From assembly GCF_047495875.1 (NCBI RefSeq), contig NC_092486.1:992001-1056000 (forward strand): a stretch of DNA of 64,000 nt, given 5' to 3'. This DNA is from Pithys albifrons albifrons. Its lineage: Eukaryota > Chordata > Aves > Passeriformes > Thamnophilidae. A program made the translations under genes and the position numbers. How positions within the stretch are numbered: the first letter of the stretch is position 1; the number at the start of each line of letters is the position of its first letter. Positions 46,325-59,316 of the stretch are shown piece after piece. The notes beneath the pieces are model-generated. The model worked only from the letters and a program-made list of their open reading frames with translations, was not told where the DNA came from and did no database searches.

Positions 46325-48180
46325 GCTGGGGGACTCCAACCCCCTCCAGATGCTCCCAAACCTCCAGGAATTCCCTCAAACCCCTCCAAGGCTGTGGGAC
46401 TCCAACCCCCTCCAGATGCTCCCAAAATCCCAGGAATTCCCTCAAACCCCTCCAAGGCTGTGGGACTGCAGCCCCTTGAAATGCTCCCAAAATCCCAGGA
46501 AATCCCTCCCAGCCTGGGGGACTCCAAACTGCACCAGGTGCTCCCAAAATCCCAGAAAAATCCCTCAAATCCCTCCCAGACTGTGGGACTCCAACCCCCT
46601 CCAGATGCTCCCAAAATCCCAGGAATTCCCTCAAATCCCTCCCAGACTGTGGGACTCCAACCCCCTCCAGATTCTCCCAAACCTCCAGGAATTCCCTCAA
46701 ACCCCTCCAAGGCTGTGGGACTCCAACCCCCTCCAGATGCTCCCAAAATCCCAGGAATTCCCTCAAACCCCTCCAAGGCTGTGGGACTGCAGCCCCTTGA
46801 AATGCTCCCAAAATCCCAGGAATTCCCTCAAATCCCTCCCAGACTGTGGGACTCCAGCCCCTCCAGATGCTCCCAAAATTTGAGGAATTCCCTCCCAGCC
46901 TGAGGGACTCCAAACTGCACCAGGTGCTCACAAATCCCAGAAAAATCCCTCAAATCCCTCCCAGTCTGTGGGACTCCAAACCTCACCAGATTCTCCCAAA
47001 TCCCAGGAATTCCCTGAAAACCCTCCCAGCCTGTGGGACTCCAAGCCCCACCAGATTCCCCCAAATCCCAGGAATTCCCTCCCAGGCTGAGGAAATCTAA
47101 ACCCCTCCAGATTTCCCCCAAACCCCAGGAATTCCCTCAAACCCCTCCCAGGTTGAGGGACTCCAAATCCCTCCAGATTCTCCCAAATCCCAGGAATTCC
47201 CTGAAAACCCTCCCAGGCTGTGGGACTCCAAACCCCACCAGATTCCCCCAAGCCCCCAGAGATTCCCTCAAACCCTTGGAATTCCCTCACAAACCCCTCC
47301 CAGGCTGTGGGACTCCAAACCCCACCAGATTCTCCCAAACCTGAGGGAATCCCTCAAAACCTTCACAGCCTGTGGGACTCCAATCCCCTCCAGATTTCCC
47401 CAAATCCCAGGAATTCCCTCCCAGCCTGTGGGACTCCAACCCCCTCCAGATTTCCCCAAATCCCAGGAATTCCCTCCCAGCCTGTGGGACTCCAACCCCC
47501 TCCAGATTCTCCCAAAACTGAGGAAATCCCTAAAACCCTCCCAGGCTGTGGGACTCCAAACCCCACCAGATTCCCCCAAGCCCCAGGAATTCCCTCAAAT
47601 CCCAGGAATTCCCTCACAAACCCCTCCCAGCCTGTGGGACTCCAAACCCCTCCAGATTTCTCCAAATCCCAGGAATTCCCTCCCAGGCTGTGGGACTCCA
47701 ACCCCCTCCAGATTCCCCCAAACCCCAGGAATTCTCTCAAACCCCTCCCAGGCTGTGGGACTCCAAACCCCACCAGATTCTCCCAAACCTGAGGGAATCC
47801 CTCAAAACCTTCACAGCCTGTGGGACTCCAACCCCCTCCAGATTTCCCCAAATCCCAGGAATTCCCTCACAGCCTGTGGGACTCCAACCCCCTCCAGATT
47901 TCTCTAAATCCCAGGAATTCCCTCACAGCCTGTGGGACTCCAAACCCCACCAGATTCCCCCAAGCCCCAGGAATTCCCTCAAATTCCAGGAATTCCCTCA
48001 CAAACCCCTCCCAGACTGTGGGACTCCAACCCCGTCCAGATTCTCCCAAATCCCAGAATTCCCTCCCAGCCTGTGGGACTCCAACCCCCTCCAGATTCCC
48101 CCAAACCCCAGGAATACCCCCAAAACCCCAGGAATTCTTTCAAACCCCAGGAATTCCCTCCAAACTCTCCCAAACTGCAG
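46325..48180. repeat. ~50-66 bp minisatellite (~32 units)
   Basis: Units of 66 bp on the left contain ggactccaaccccctccaga, cccaaaatcccaggaattcc and ctcaaacccctccaaggctg. To the right, units of about 50 bp dominate with gattcccccaaaccccagga. Whole multi-unit blocks recur, for example around 47360-47470 and 47800-47890. Confidence 0.95.
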
Positions 48181-49129
48181 CTCCTCCTCGGAGCAAACCC
48201 AGAGCTGTGTGAATAAAACCCTTTTGATGAATCAAAGCCACTCAAACGTGCCAGCAGATCGATGGGGAGGATGAATCTCTGCCCTCTCCCATCTCCTCAG
48301 CAAACCACAGCCATCATTTCCCACCCCTTATGAGAAGAACTTGCCCATTGATGGTTTTCCCTGGCCAGGAGCCCTCTGGGTTGTTCCACCATCCCCTGGA
48401 TGCAGGAGGGACAAACCTGGGAGGGAGTCGAGGCAGCTCCTGCCTTGGAGCTGAAAATTTTCACCCTGAGATGCCAAAAGTCCACGTGGCCCCAGGGAAA
48501 AGGTGCTGGGGATACCCCGGGCTGGGCAGGGGGGTCAGCCCTGCTAAATTCCATTAATTACAAATTAATTAACGACCCATGGGCTGCTCCTGCTCCATTG
48601 GCTGCTGGGACCTGAGAGGGTTCCTGCATTTCACCAAACGGGGCCAGAACTTCCTTCCAAATATTTTAATACAGAAAAATCTTGGTTTTTAGAAGGCACA
48701 GATCAATTCATCCCAGTGCTGTATTTCTTTCTTTTCCTGGCTTGGGATTTTGGATAATCCTGGGAAGAGTATTTGAGTCCAAAAGAGGGAATCAGGAGCC
48801 TTCTGTGCATTCCCACGTGGAATAAAAGGCTCCTGTAGGAGGGACCTTGCCAGGCCCACTCACCTCAATCAGCCCTGGCCTTTAATTCCCTCCCCCTGGA
48901 ATTAACATCCCTGTTTCCCCAGCACAGCCCATTTCCCTGCCAGACAGAAATCACTTCAATTTTTTAAAAACATAATCCAGCCAGATGGATAAACAAGGGA
49001 ATGGAGCATCAGGGGAAATGCCCTTTAAGGCCGGACGTGCTCAGGGCTCCAGGGGTGGGAGCTTGGCTGGGATGGACATTCCTGGGCCAGCAAAACCTCA
49101 GGATAGTTTTGGCTGTGTTAAAATCACAC
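48181..49129. other. Intergenic sequence, no gene recognised
   Basis: About 950 bp of single-copy sequence, moderately A+T-rich at 48540-48980. Nothing was recognised. Confidence 0.45.
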
Positions 49130-50245
49130 CATCATGGAATGGTTTGGGCTGGAAGGGACCTCAAAGCCCATCCAGTTCCATGGGCAGGGACACCTCCCAC
49201 TGTCCCAGGGGGCTCCAGCCTGGCCTTGGACATTCCCAGGGATGGGGCAGCCACAGCTTCTCTGGGAATTCCAGCCCTCACCATCCTCACAGGGAAGAAT
49301 CCCTTCCCAATATCCCACCTATCCCTGCCCTCTGGCAGTGGGAAGCCATTCCCTGTGTCCTGTCCCTCCATCCCTTGTCCCCACTCCCTGTCCAGCTCTT
49401 GGAGCCCCTTTAGGCCCTGGAAGGGGCTCTCAGGTCTTCTCTGGGAATCCCAGCCCAGCCCCTCCCCACCCTCCCAGCCAACAATCCCTTCCCAATGTCC
49501 CACCTCACCCCAGTCCCTGCCAGTTGAAATCCATCCCAGTGCCAGTTGAACCCCAAGTCTTTCAGCTGCCTCTGGGCTGGAGCTGAGAAGGGGCTGAGAC
49601 CCCCAGAGCTGCTGGTGGGACGGAGCTGGAGCTGCCAGGGATGGGCAGGAGCCCTGGAATGGGCTGGGATGGAGGGACCTTGAAGGTCACCCAGTGCCAC
49701 CCTTGCCCTGGGCAGGGACACCTCCCACTGTCCCAGGGACACCTCCCACTGTCCCAGGGGGCTCCAGCCTGGCCTTGGGCACTCCCAGGGCTGGGGCAGC
49801 CACAGCTTCTCTGGGAATCCCAGCCCAGCCCCTCCCCATCCTCACAGCCAACAATCCCTTCCCAATATCCCATCAATCCCTGCCCTCTGGCAGTGGGAAG
49901 CCATTCCCTGTGTCCTGTCCCTCCATCCCTTGTCCCCAGTCCCTCTCCAGCTCTCCTGGAGTCCCTTCAGGCCCTGCCAGGGGCTCTCAGCTCTCCCTTC
50001 TCCAGGTGACCCCCCAGCTCTCCCAGTCTGGCTCCAGAGGGGCTCCAGCCCTGGAGCAGCTCCGGGGCCTCCTCTGGACTCTCCAGCAGCTCCACGTGCT
50101 CCTGGTGGATCCAGGGCTGGAGCAGCTCTGGGGGGGTCTCACCTGAGGGGCAGAACCCCCCCCGGATCAGCCCAGTCTGATCCAAATCAGTCTCAGTGCA
50201 ATAAATTTCCAGCTTTATTTGCATTCCCAACCACCCCAGAACCAT
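49130..50245 (-). mobile_element. Composite CR1 block (antisense, three pieces)
   Basis: Three antisense CR1 starts, at about 49134, 49655 and the related internal part from about 49890, are joined with the ~150-bp ccagttgaaatccatcccag segment. Positions about 49380-49830 repeat 9893-10360 closely, including a tandem doubling of cacctcccactgtcccaggg. The right end (about 49880-50245) is shared with 63150-63560. Confidence 0.82.
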
Positions 50246-50654
50246 CCTGGGTTTCTCTGGAGCTCCAACTCTTCATTACAGCCCATCCCAACCCTCAAGG
50301 ATGGGAAAACTCCCCATCCTGGTCTTTGGGTCTCTGTATATTCCAACCACATATTCTTACCCTCCAAAACAGCCCCAGTTCATCAGGAGCATTCCAGGGA
50401 ATTTTTACTTGCCCTCTGTGGCTTTTGCTCCCATTAAATATCGGGATAACTCGACATAAATCGTGACTGCAGGAATGAGTTTCACTCCTCTGGAGCAAGA
50501 CAAGCTCTGGAGGCAGATTCCTCCTTCCTCCCATGGCTCTGAGGCTGTTGGATTTCCTCCCCATCCACCCTCAGAGCAATTCCCTGTTCCACAGGGTGAT
50601 GGATAATGGGATTGAAGCTGCAGCCAAGGACTGGGAAAGCCTTTGCTGTCCCAG

Positions 50655-51250
50655 AGCTCCCTCCAGGAGATTCCAGCCCAGCCCCAAACCCTGCTCAGCC
50701 CATTGATGTTCTTCAACATCCAAACTCTGTGTTTTTCCAAGATTTCCACATCCTGGTATTTCTTCAATAATAAAACAAGCACTGGAATTTTCCAAGATTC
50801 CCAAGCACTGGAATTTTCCAAGATTCCCAAGCGCTGTCCATACATTCAATATTTCTTCAATAAACCATCCAAGTGCTGCAATTTCCCAAGATTTTCCAAC
50901 CTTGACATTTCTTCAGTGTAAAATCCAAATGCTGCACTTTTCCAGGGTTTCCAAACCAGCCCCAAATCCTGCTGATCCCACTGATATTCCTCAATAAAAC
51001 CATCCAAGTGCTGCAATTTTCCAAGATTTCCAAATCAGCCCCAAACCCTGATATTTCTTCAATAAAACCATCCAAGGGCTGCGATTTTCCAAGATTCCCA
51101 ACCCAGCCCCAAACCTGGTGTTTCTTCAGCACAAAATCCAAATGCTGCAACATTCCAAGATTTCCAGACCACCCTCAAGCCCTGCCATTTCTTCCATCCA
51201 ACCCTCGACATTTTCCAACCTTCCCAAACCTTGGGATTTCTCCAAGAAAA
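50655..51250. repeat. ~65-bp degenerate minisatellite (~9 units)
   Basis: Units contain gctgcaattttccaagattt, ccaaaccagccccaaaccct and tatttcttcaataaaaccat. Divergence between copies is higher than in most arrays here, so it is probably older. Confidence 0.88.
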
Positions 51251-51309
51251 CCACTCCAAAGGCTGCGATTTTCCAGCGGGTGTTGCTTCCCATTCCCGAT
51301 GCTGTGGGT

Positions 51310-51885
51310 AGGGCAGGTTTTGGGGAGCATCCCAGATTTTTGGGGTGCATCCCAGATTTTCGGGGCACATCCCAGATTTTGAGGTGCATCCCAGATTTTG
51401 GGGCGCATTCCAGATTTATGGGGACCATCCCAGATTTTGGGGGTGCATCCCAGATTTTGGGGCGCTTCCCAGATTTTGTGGTGCATCCCAGGTTTTGGGG
51501 TGTATCCCAGATTTTCGGGGCACATCCCAGATTTTGGAGCACATCCCAGATTTTCAGGGCGCATCCCAGATTTGTGGGGCGCATTCCAGATTTATGGGGA
51601 GCATCCCAGATTTTGGGGTGCATCCCAGATTTGCAGGGGCATCCCAGGTTTTTGGGGCACATCCCAGATTTTTGGGGCACATCCCAGATTTTGGGGCACA
51701 TCCCATATTTCCAGGGCACATCCCAGATGTTCGGGGCACATCCCGAATTTTCGGGGCGCATCCCAGATTTCCAGGGCACATCCCAGGTTTTCGGGGCGCA
51801 TCCCGGATTTTCGGGGCGCATCCCGGATTTTCGGGGCGCATCCCAGATTTTGGGGCACATCCCGGATTTTCGGGGCGCATCCCGG
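51310..51885. repeat. ~21-bp minisatellite (~28 units) next to CpG block
   Basis: Unit ggggcgcatcccagattttc, varying as gcacatcccagattttgggg. CpG content rises towards its right end, where it runs into the putative PRNP promoter with only about 10 bp between. Confidence 0.95.
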
Positions 51886-51889
51886 ATTT

Positions 51890-52052
51890 GCGGGCGCCGC
51901 TGGCCGCGGGATTCCCTCGGGAAGCGCTGGAGCTCAGCCAGGCAGGGCAGGCTCGGGCTGCGCAGCTCCAGCTCCTCCCTCTCCCTATTTATTCCTTCCC
52001 CGATCTCCGGGGCTGAATCACCTCGAGCCGAGCAGCGAAGGAGCTCCGGGCG
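51890..52052 (+). promoter_or_regulatory. Candidate PRNP promoter and noncoding exon 1
   Basis: CpG-rich unique sequence contains a TATA-like tatttat at 51986-51992 and ends in a strong splice donor (gctccgggcg followed by gtgagtgcgg, GT at 52053). PRNP genes have 5' noncoding exons and the coding exon here opens with an acceptor two bases before the ATG, so an upstream exon is required. This is the only CpG/donor combination I found in the 27 kb between PROM2 and PRNP. Assignment to PRNP is inference. Confidence 0.5.
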
Positions 52053-52744
52053 GTGAGTGCGGGAAAAGGGGAGGCTCCGGGGGGATAAATCCCGAGGCCA
52101 GGGGGGTTTCGGGGCTCGGGATGAGGAGCTGCTCCTTTCCCGGCCAGCGCTGCCTTAAACCAGCCCTTTCCAGCGGCTCCTTAAGAGCCGGAGCTCGGCT
52201 GTGCCCGGCGCTTGTTTACCCGGCGCTGATGCCGGTGGGGAATTTTTTCTTGGAGGGTTTTTGCCTTTCCCGGCTGTTCCCTCGTTGTTTGGGGGGATTA
52301 AATGGGAAAAAAAAGTAAGGAGAGAGTTTTTTCCTTTCTCCAGCTGCCCCCTCGTTGTTTGGGGGGATTATAAGGAAAAAAAAAAGGGAAAAAGGAGAGG
52401 GGAGGGGATTTCTAAACCCAAAGGTGACATTTTCAGAGAGCTTTTCCAAACCGCCAGCCTGGAATTTCCATGTCCCCCAAAGCAGGACCTGGCCAGGAGG
52501 GACCGGCCCCCCATTCCGGGCATCCTCCCACCTTCCCCACCTCCCTCTCTTCCCCCCCTCGCCACGGGCACCTTCCCAAGGTTATTCCCGCAGTTATTTT
52601 GGCTCCAGGGGGTTGGTTTTTCCCTCCAAACCCAAACCTCCTCCTTGCCAACCCCGCGCACGGAATCGCTGCTCGGGATCGCTCCTCGCAGCCTCCATTT
52701 TCCGCTCCCCCCGGGCCCTGGAGGAGCGCAGAATTCCCGGTTTC
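52053..52744. other. CpG-rich start of presumed PRNP intron
   Basis: Single-copy, GC-rich at first, with two copies of a short motif (ccctcgttgtttggggggat at about 52281 and 52351). No exon was recognised. Confidence 0.4.
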
Positions 52745-53190
52745 ATTCCTCATTTATTCCTGGATTCATCCCTCATTTATTCCCGGATTTATTATTAATT
52801 TATTCCTGAATTCATTCCTCATTTATTCCCGGATTTATTATTAATTTATTCCTGAATTCATTCCTCATTTATTCCCGAACTCATTCCTCATTTATTCCTG
52901 AATTCATTCCTCATTTATTCCCGGATTCATTCCTCATTTATTCCCGAATTCATCCCTCATTTATTCCCGAATTCATCCCTCATTTATTCCCGGATTCATC
53001 CCTAATTTATTCCCGGATTCATCCCTGATTTATTCCCGGATTCATTCCTCATTTATTCCCGGATTCATCCCTAATTTATTCCCGGATTCATCCCTAATTT
53101 ATTCCCGGATTCATCCCTAATTTATTCCCGGATTCATCCCTAATTTATTCCCGGACTCATCCCTCATTATTCCCGGATTCATCCCTAATT
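52745..53190. repeat. ~23-bp minisatellite (~19 units)
   Basis: Unit attcatccctaatttattcc plus cgg, with ctcattta and gaatt variants. Confidence 0.95.
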
Positions 53191-54404
53191 TCCCCCATCC
53201 GAGCGGAGGAAGGATAAAGAGAGTCGGGGAAAAGAAATACCTGCTAATTGACTCTCAGTGTTACGCAGCAGGAATATTCTGTGCCAGCAGCGCATTCCCA
53301 GCCCCGGGAAGCGTCTCCCCGGTGCCCACCCCGCCCAGGCTTGTGCCAGGGAGCCCATTTAGTGGGGGTGAAGCTCAGCCCTCGCTAATTAGCGCGGCGC
53401 TAACGAGCCCGTGCCCTGTTTCTCAGCAATTCGAGGAGCAGGTCAGGGCTGGGCTGGGCTGGAACATCCCCCGGGGCTTTGCCACAACCTCATTTTTCCT
53501 CCACGGGCTCATTTTTCCTCCTTGGAAACCACTTTCTCCAAAAAAATATTCTAAAAATTGCCATTTTGTTGCCTTTCCCTTCCCGTTTCCCAGTTTTTCT
53601 GGGCGCCCGAGGAGCTTTCCCCGGGGTTGTTGCTCTGGCCGCGTCTCTCGGCTGTTTTTACCCCCCTGAGCTCATCCCCGGCCCAGCGGTGGGAGCTGGA
53701 GCGGGGGAGGCTCCACAGCCCGTCCTTTGCCCCCACATTGTTCCATGAGCTCCAGCCTGGAATTCTCCCCATCCCCGGGAACGTGTTCGGGCATCTCCCT
53801 GCTCTTTTCCCGAGGCCTTTGGCTGATGATCCCACCCAAAAAGGCTCTGAATTCCAACATCTCTGGGTATAACACCCGACTGTGGGGTGGGGGTGGAAGG
53901 AATTACATCGTTACCTGAACCCGAAAAGGGTTAATTTGCTTTTTAGGGCCCATAAAAACAATTCTAGGCGGCAACAGAAACATTTCTGCCCTAAACAGGG
54001 GCTTGTTTGGCCGCGATATCCCAGCAGGGACCGTCACCTGCTGCCCGCACTGAGCTGATCCCGGGGGAACGGAGGGAATCTCCAGGGAATTGCTCCATCA
54101 GCGGCTGCAGGAACAAACCAACCGACCATGTAGGACCTAAATTTGGTTGCTCGGCGCTGCTGCACGAGGGGAAGGCACAGCCAAGGGTGCTGTGAACGCC
54201 CCCCCGCAGCCGGAACGGCCCCTCGCCATCCTGGCCTGGGATTTTGGGGGTGGAACAGCCTCGGGAAGGGGGAAAAATGTGCTCTGGCTTCTTAAAGAGG
54301 AGGGGAGCGGCAGCTCAGAGCCCTTGGCTGGGCAGGGAGGAGCCTCCGCAGGGCCCGGCAGGGATTTTCCAAAGGTATTCCCAAGGGATTTACACCTGGT
54401 GGGT
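53191..54404. other. Single-copy sequence in presumed PRNP intron
   Basis: About 1.2 kb without tandem repeats. Open frames are short. I could not recognise any exon. Confidence 0.45.
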
Positions 54405-55835
54405 GTTCTGGGGATGGATTTTACAGGGATGGATTTTACAGGGATGGATTTTACAGGGATGGATTTTACAGGGATGGATTCCCAGGGATGGACTTTGTAG
54501 GGACGGATTTCATAGGGATGGATTTCATAGGGATGGATTTTATAGGGATGGATTTTGTAGGGATGGATTTTACAGGGATGGATTTTTCAGGGATGGATTT
54601 TACAAGGATGGATTTTACAGGGATGGATTTTCTAGGGATGGATTTTACAGGGATGGATTTTGAAGGGATGGATTTTACAGGGATGGATTTACAGGGATGG
54701 ATTCCCAGGGATGGATTTTACAAGGATGGATTTTACAGGGATGGATTTTCTAGGGATGGATTTTACAGGGATGGATCTTGTAGGAATGGATTTTACAGGG
54801 ATGGATTTCGTAGGGATGGATTTTATAGGGATGGATTCCCAGGGATGGATTTTACAGGGATGGATTCCCAGGGATGGATTTCGTAGGGATGGATTTTACA
54901 GGGATGGATTTTACAGGGATGGATTTTACAGGGATGGATTTTACAGGGATGGATTCCCAGGGATGGACTTTGTAGGGATGGATTTTATTGGGATGGATTC
55001 CCAGGGATGGATTTCGTAGGGATGGATTTTACAGGGATGTATTTTACAAGGATGGATTTTACAGGGATGGATTTTACAAGGATGGATTTTACAGAGATGG
55101 ATTTTGTAGGGATGGATTCCCAGGGATGGATTTTACAGGGATGGATTTTACAGGGATGGATTTTACAGGGATGGATTCCCAGGGATGGACTTTGTAGGGA
55201 TGGATTTTACAGGGATGGATTCCCAGGGATGGATTTTACAGGGATGGATTTTACAGGGATGGATTTTACAGGGATGGATTTTACAGGGATGGATTCCCAG
55301 GGATGGATTTTTCAGGGATGGATTTTTCAGGGATGGATTTTACAGGGATGGATTTTACAGGGATGGATTCCCAGGGATGGATTTTACAAGGATGGATTCT
55401 CAGGGATGGATTTTTCAGGGATGGATTTTGTAGGGATGGATTTCGTAGGGATGGACTTTACAGGGATGGATTTTGTAGGGATGGATTTTATGGGGATGGA
55501 TTTTTCAGGGATGGATTTTTCAGGGATGGATTTACAGGGATGGATTTTACAGGGATGGATTTACAGGGATGGATTCCCAGGGATGGATTTTACAGGGATG
55601 GATTTTACAGGGATGGATTTACAGGGATGGATTTTACAGGGATGGATTCTCAGGGATGGATTTTTCAGGGATGGATTTTGTAGGGATGGATTTCGTAGGG
55701 ATGGACTTTACAGGGATGGATTTTGTAGGGATGGATTTTACAGGGATGGATTTTTCAGGGATGGATTTACAGGGATGGATTTTACAGGGATGGATTCCCA
55801 GGGATGGATTCCCAGGGATGGATTCCCAGGGAGGG
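54405..55835. repeat. 15-bp minisatellite (~95 units)
   Basis: Unit atggattttacaggg; the six variable bases read ttacag, ttgtag, ttctag, ttcgtag or cccag. Because 15 is a multiple of three, frames encode perfect GMDFT/RDGFY-type pentapeptides, so 300-codon open frames appear. Blocks of many units recur, for example 55400-55510 and 55650-55760. Confidence 0.97.
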
Positions 55836-56254
55836 AATGGCTCGTTAAGGGGATCCCACCCTCGGTGTGGGCCAGCCCTGGCAGTGCCCCTGGAATGCCA
55901 AGCAGGGAATGCTGAGCGAGCAGAGGCAGCGGGACACTCCCAACCCCAAAATGCCGATTTTCCCCCCACGGCACATTAACAGGGATTTGGGCTGAATTCC
56001 CAAGGAACACGGAGCCCCCCGGGCAGGGCTGGGCGGGACCCTCCTGGCACCCAAATCTTTGGGATGGGGCTGGATCCCTTCCCTGCTCGGCAGGAATCCC
56101 ATTGGCACCCTCTGGGTGGGCAGAGCAGGTTCCACGAGTTGGGTTTCACCTCCCAATTAATCGAAACATCTTTTTTCCAAAAACTTTTCCCACTTCTTGT
56201 GGAAAAACTGCGAGGGGATCTCTGTAAAAATACAAATAAAAATATACACGGTTT
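55836..56254. other. Single-copy spacer in presumed PRNP intron
   Basis: About 420 bp of unique sequence between two arrays; no exon recognised. Confidence 0.45.
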
Positions 56255-59165
56255 GGGGGGGGATAAATATTTTTGGGAGAGGATAAAGAGTTTGGGGGAG
56301 GATAAATAATTTTGGGGAGAATAAACACTCATTTAAGAGTGAAGGTGTTATACATAAAAATATATATATGGATTTTGAGGAAAGATAAATATTTTAGGGG
56401 GGGATAAATATTTTTGAGGGAAAATAAATAATTTTGAGAGAGCATAAACACACACATATATGTGAAACTATAAATATATATAAATACTTATGCATTTTGG
56501 GGGGAGATTATGTATTTTTGGGGGGAGAATAAATATTTTTGGGTGAGATTAAATAGTTTTTTTGGAGAATAAATATTTTGGGTGGAGGATAAATATTTTT
56601 GGGGGGGCATAAATATTTTTGGGGGGCATAAATATTTTTTGGGGGGGAATAAATATTTTTTGGGGGGGAATAAATATATTTTGGGGGAGAATAAACCTGC
56701 ATTTAAGTGTAAAACTTCATAAAAATACAGATGGGTTTTGGGGAAGGATGAATATTTTTGGAGAGAATAAATATTTTTGGGGGGGAGAATAAATATTTTT
56801 GGGGGAGATTAAATGGTTTTTGGGGAGGATGAATATTTTTGGAGAGAATAAATATTTTTGGGGGGTGGATAAATGTTTTTAGGGAGGATAAAGAGCCACT
56901 TGAATGCAAAGCTGTTATACATAGCTATAATATTTTGGGGGGGAGAATAAATATTTTTGGGGGAGAAGAAACATTTTTTGGGGAGGATAAACATTTTTGG
57001 GCAAGGATAAATATTTTTTGGAGGACAAAGATTTTTTGGGGGAAGGATAAACATTTTGGGGGGGAGGATGAATATTTTTGGGTGGACAAACATTTTTGGG
57101 GAAGGATAAACATTTTTAGGAGGGAGGAGAAGCATTTTTGGGGAAGAAGAAACATCTTTGGGGAGGATAAACATTTTTGGGGGAAAAGAAACATTTTTTT
57201 GGGGAGGATAAAAATTTTTTGGGGGAGGATAAACATTTTTGGGCAAGGATAAATATTTTTTGGAGGACAAACATTTTTTTGGGAAGGATAAACATTTTTG
57301 GGGGGAGGAGAAGCATTTTTGGGGGAGAAGAAAAATTTTTTGGGGGAGGAGAAGCATTTTGGGGGGGAGGATGAATATTTTTGGGCAAGGATAAATATTT
57401 TTTGGTGGACAAACATTTTTGGGGAAGGATAAACATTTTTTGGGGAAGGATAAACATTTTTGGGGGGAGGAGAAGCATTTTTGGGGGAGAAGAAACATTT
57501 TTGGGGAGGATAAACATTTTTGGGCAAGGATAAATATTTTTTGGTGGACAAACATTTTTTTGGGAAGGATAAACATTTTTAGGAGGGAGGAGAAGCATTT
57601 TTGGGGGAGAAGAAACATCTTTGGGGAGGATAAATATTTTTGGGTGAGGATAAATATGTTTTGGAGGACAAACATTTTTGGGGAAGGATAAACATTTTTT
57701 TGGGGAGGATAAATTTTTTGGGGGGAGGATGAATATTTTTGGGGGAGGAGAAGCATTTTGGGGGGAGGATAAATATTTTTGGGCAAGGATAAATATTTTT
57801 TGGAGGACAAACATTTTTTTGGGGGAAGGATAAACATTTTGGGGGGGAGGAGAAGCTTTTTTTGGGGAGAAGAAACATTTTTTGGGGAGGATAAACATTT
57901 CTGGGGGGGGATAAACATTTTTGGGCGAGGATAAATATGTTTTGGAGGACAAACATTTTTTTGGGGGAAGGATAAACATTTTTGGGGGGAGGAGAAGCAT
58001 TTTTGGGGGAGAAGAAACATCTTTGGGGAGGATAAATATTTTTGGGTGAGGATAAATATGTTTTGGAGGACAAACATTTTTGGGGAAGGATAAACATTTT
58101 TTGGGGGAGGAGAAGCATTTTGAGGGGGAGGATGAATATTTTTGGGGAGGATAAACATTTTTGGGTGGGGATAAATATTTTTTGGTGGACAAACATTTTT
58201 GGGGAAGGATAAACATTTTTTGGGGGAGAAGAAACATTTTTGGGGAGGATAAACATTTTGGTGGGAGGATGAATATTTTTGGGTGGGGATAAACATTTTT
58301 GGGCAAGGATAAATATTTTTTGGAGGTCAAACTTTTTTTGGGAAGGATAAACATTTTTGGGGGGAGGAGAAGCATTTTTGGGGGAGAAGAAAAATTTTTG
58401 GGGAGGATAAACATTTCTGGGGGGGAGGATAAACATTTTTGGGTGGGGATAAACATTTTAGGGGGGAGGATAAATTTTTTGGGGGGAGGATAAATATTTT
58501 TGGGCAAGGATAAATATTTTTTGGAGGACAAATATTTTTTGGGGGAAGGATAAACATTTTGGGGGGGAGGATAAATTTTTTGGGGGGAGGATAAACATTT
58601 TTGGGGGGAGAAGAAACATTTTTGGGCAAGGATAAATATTTTTTGGTGGACAAACATTTTTTGGGGGAAGGATAAACATTTTGGGGGGAGGATGAATATT
58701 TTTGGGTGGGGATAAACATTTTTGGGCAAGGATAAATATTTTTTGGAGGTCAAACTTTTTTTGGGGAGGATAAACATCTCTGGGGGGAGGATAAATTTTT
58801 TGGGGGGAGGATAAACATTTTTTGGGGGAGGATAAACATTTTTGGGTGGGGATAAATATTTTTTGGTGGACAAACATTTTTGGGGAAGGATAAACATTTT
58901 TTGGGGAAGGATAAACATTTTGGGGGGGAGGAGAAGCATTTTTGGGGGAGAAGAAAAATTTTTTGGGGAGGATAAACATTTTTGGGCAAGGATAAATATT
59001 TTTTGGAGGACAAACATTTTTGGGGGAAGGATAAACATTTTTGGGGGGAGAAGAAACATTTTTTGGGGAGGAGAAGCATTTTGGGGGAAGGATAAACATT
59101 TTGGGGGGAGGATGAATATTTTTGGGGGGAGAAGAAACATTTTTGGGGAGGATAAACATTTTTGG
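56255..59165. repeat. ~20-35 bp G/T-rich minisatellite, 2.9 kb, next to PRNP
   Basis: Units combine aaatatttttggggggagga, taaacatttttggggaagga and agaagcatttttgggggaga, with ggcaaggataaatattttttggaggacaaa inserts split across units. The left part (to about 56900) is simpler and broken by short unique pieces. The top strand has almost no C and carries G runs of 4-9 every 15-20 bp. It stops about 150 bp before the PRNP start codon. A minus-strand frame of about 700 codons (P/K/F/L) is a by-product. Confidence 0.96.
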
Positions 59166-59316
59166 GCAGGACCCCCACACTGGACTGTGCAGCTGTTCAT
59201 TCCGTGCCGGGTTTGGGGTGGGATGTGCTGTGTGTGCCCCACCGGGAGCCTCGGGCCCCGTGGGGTCCGTGCCCTGCCCTGACCCCCCCTGTGCTTGTCC
59301 CTTGTGTCCCACAGCC

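Noticed and set aside
57116..59242. 708-codon minus-strand frame (KCLSSPKNV-type)
   Set aside because: It is the reverse of the G/T-rich array; the repeat lacks stops on that strand.
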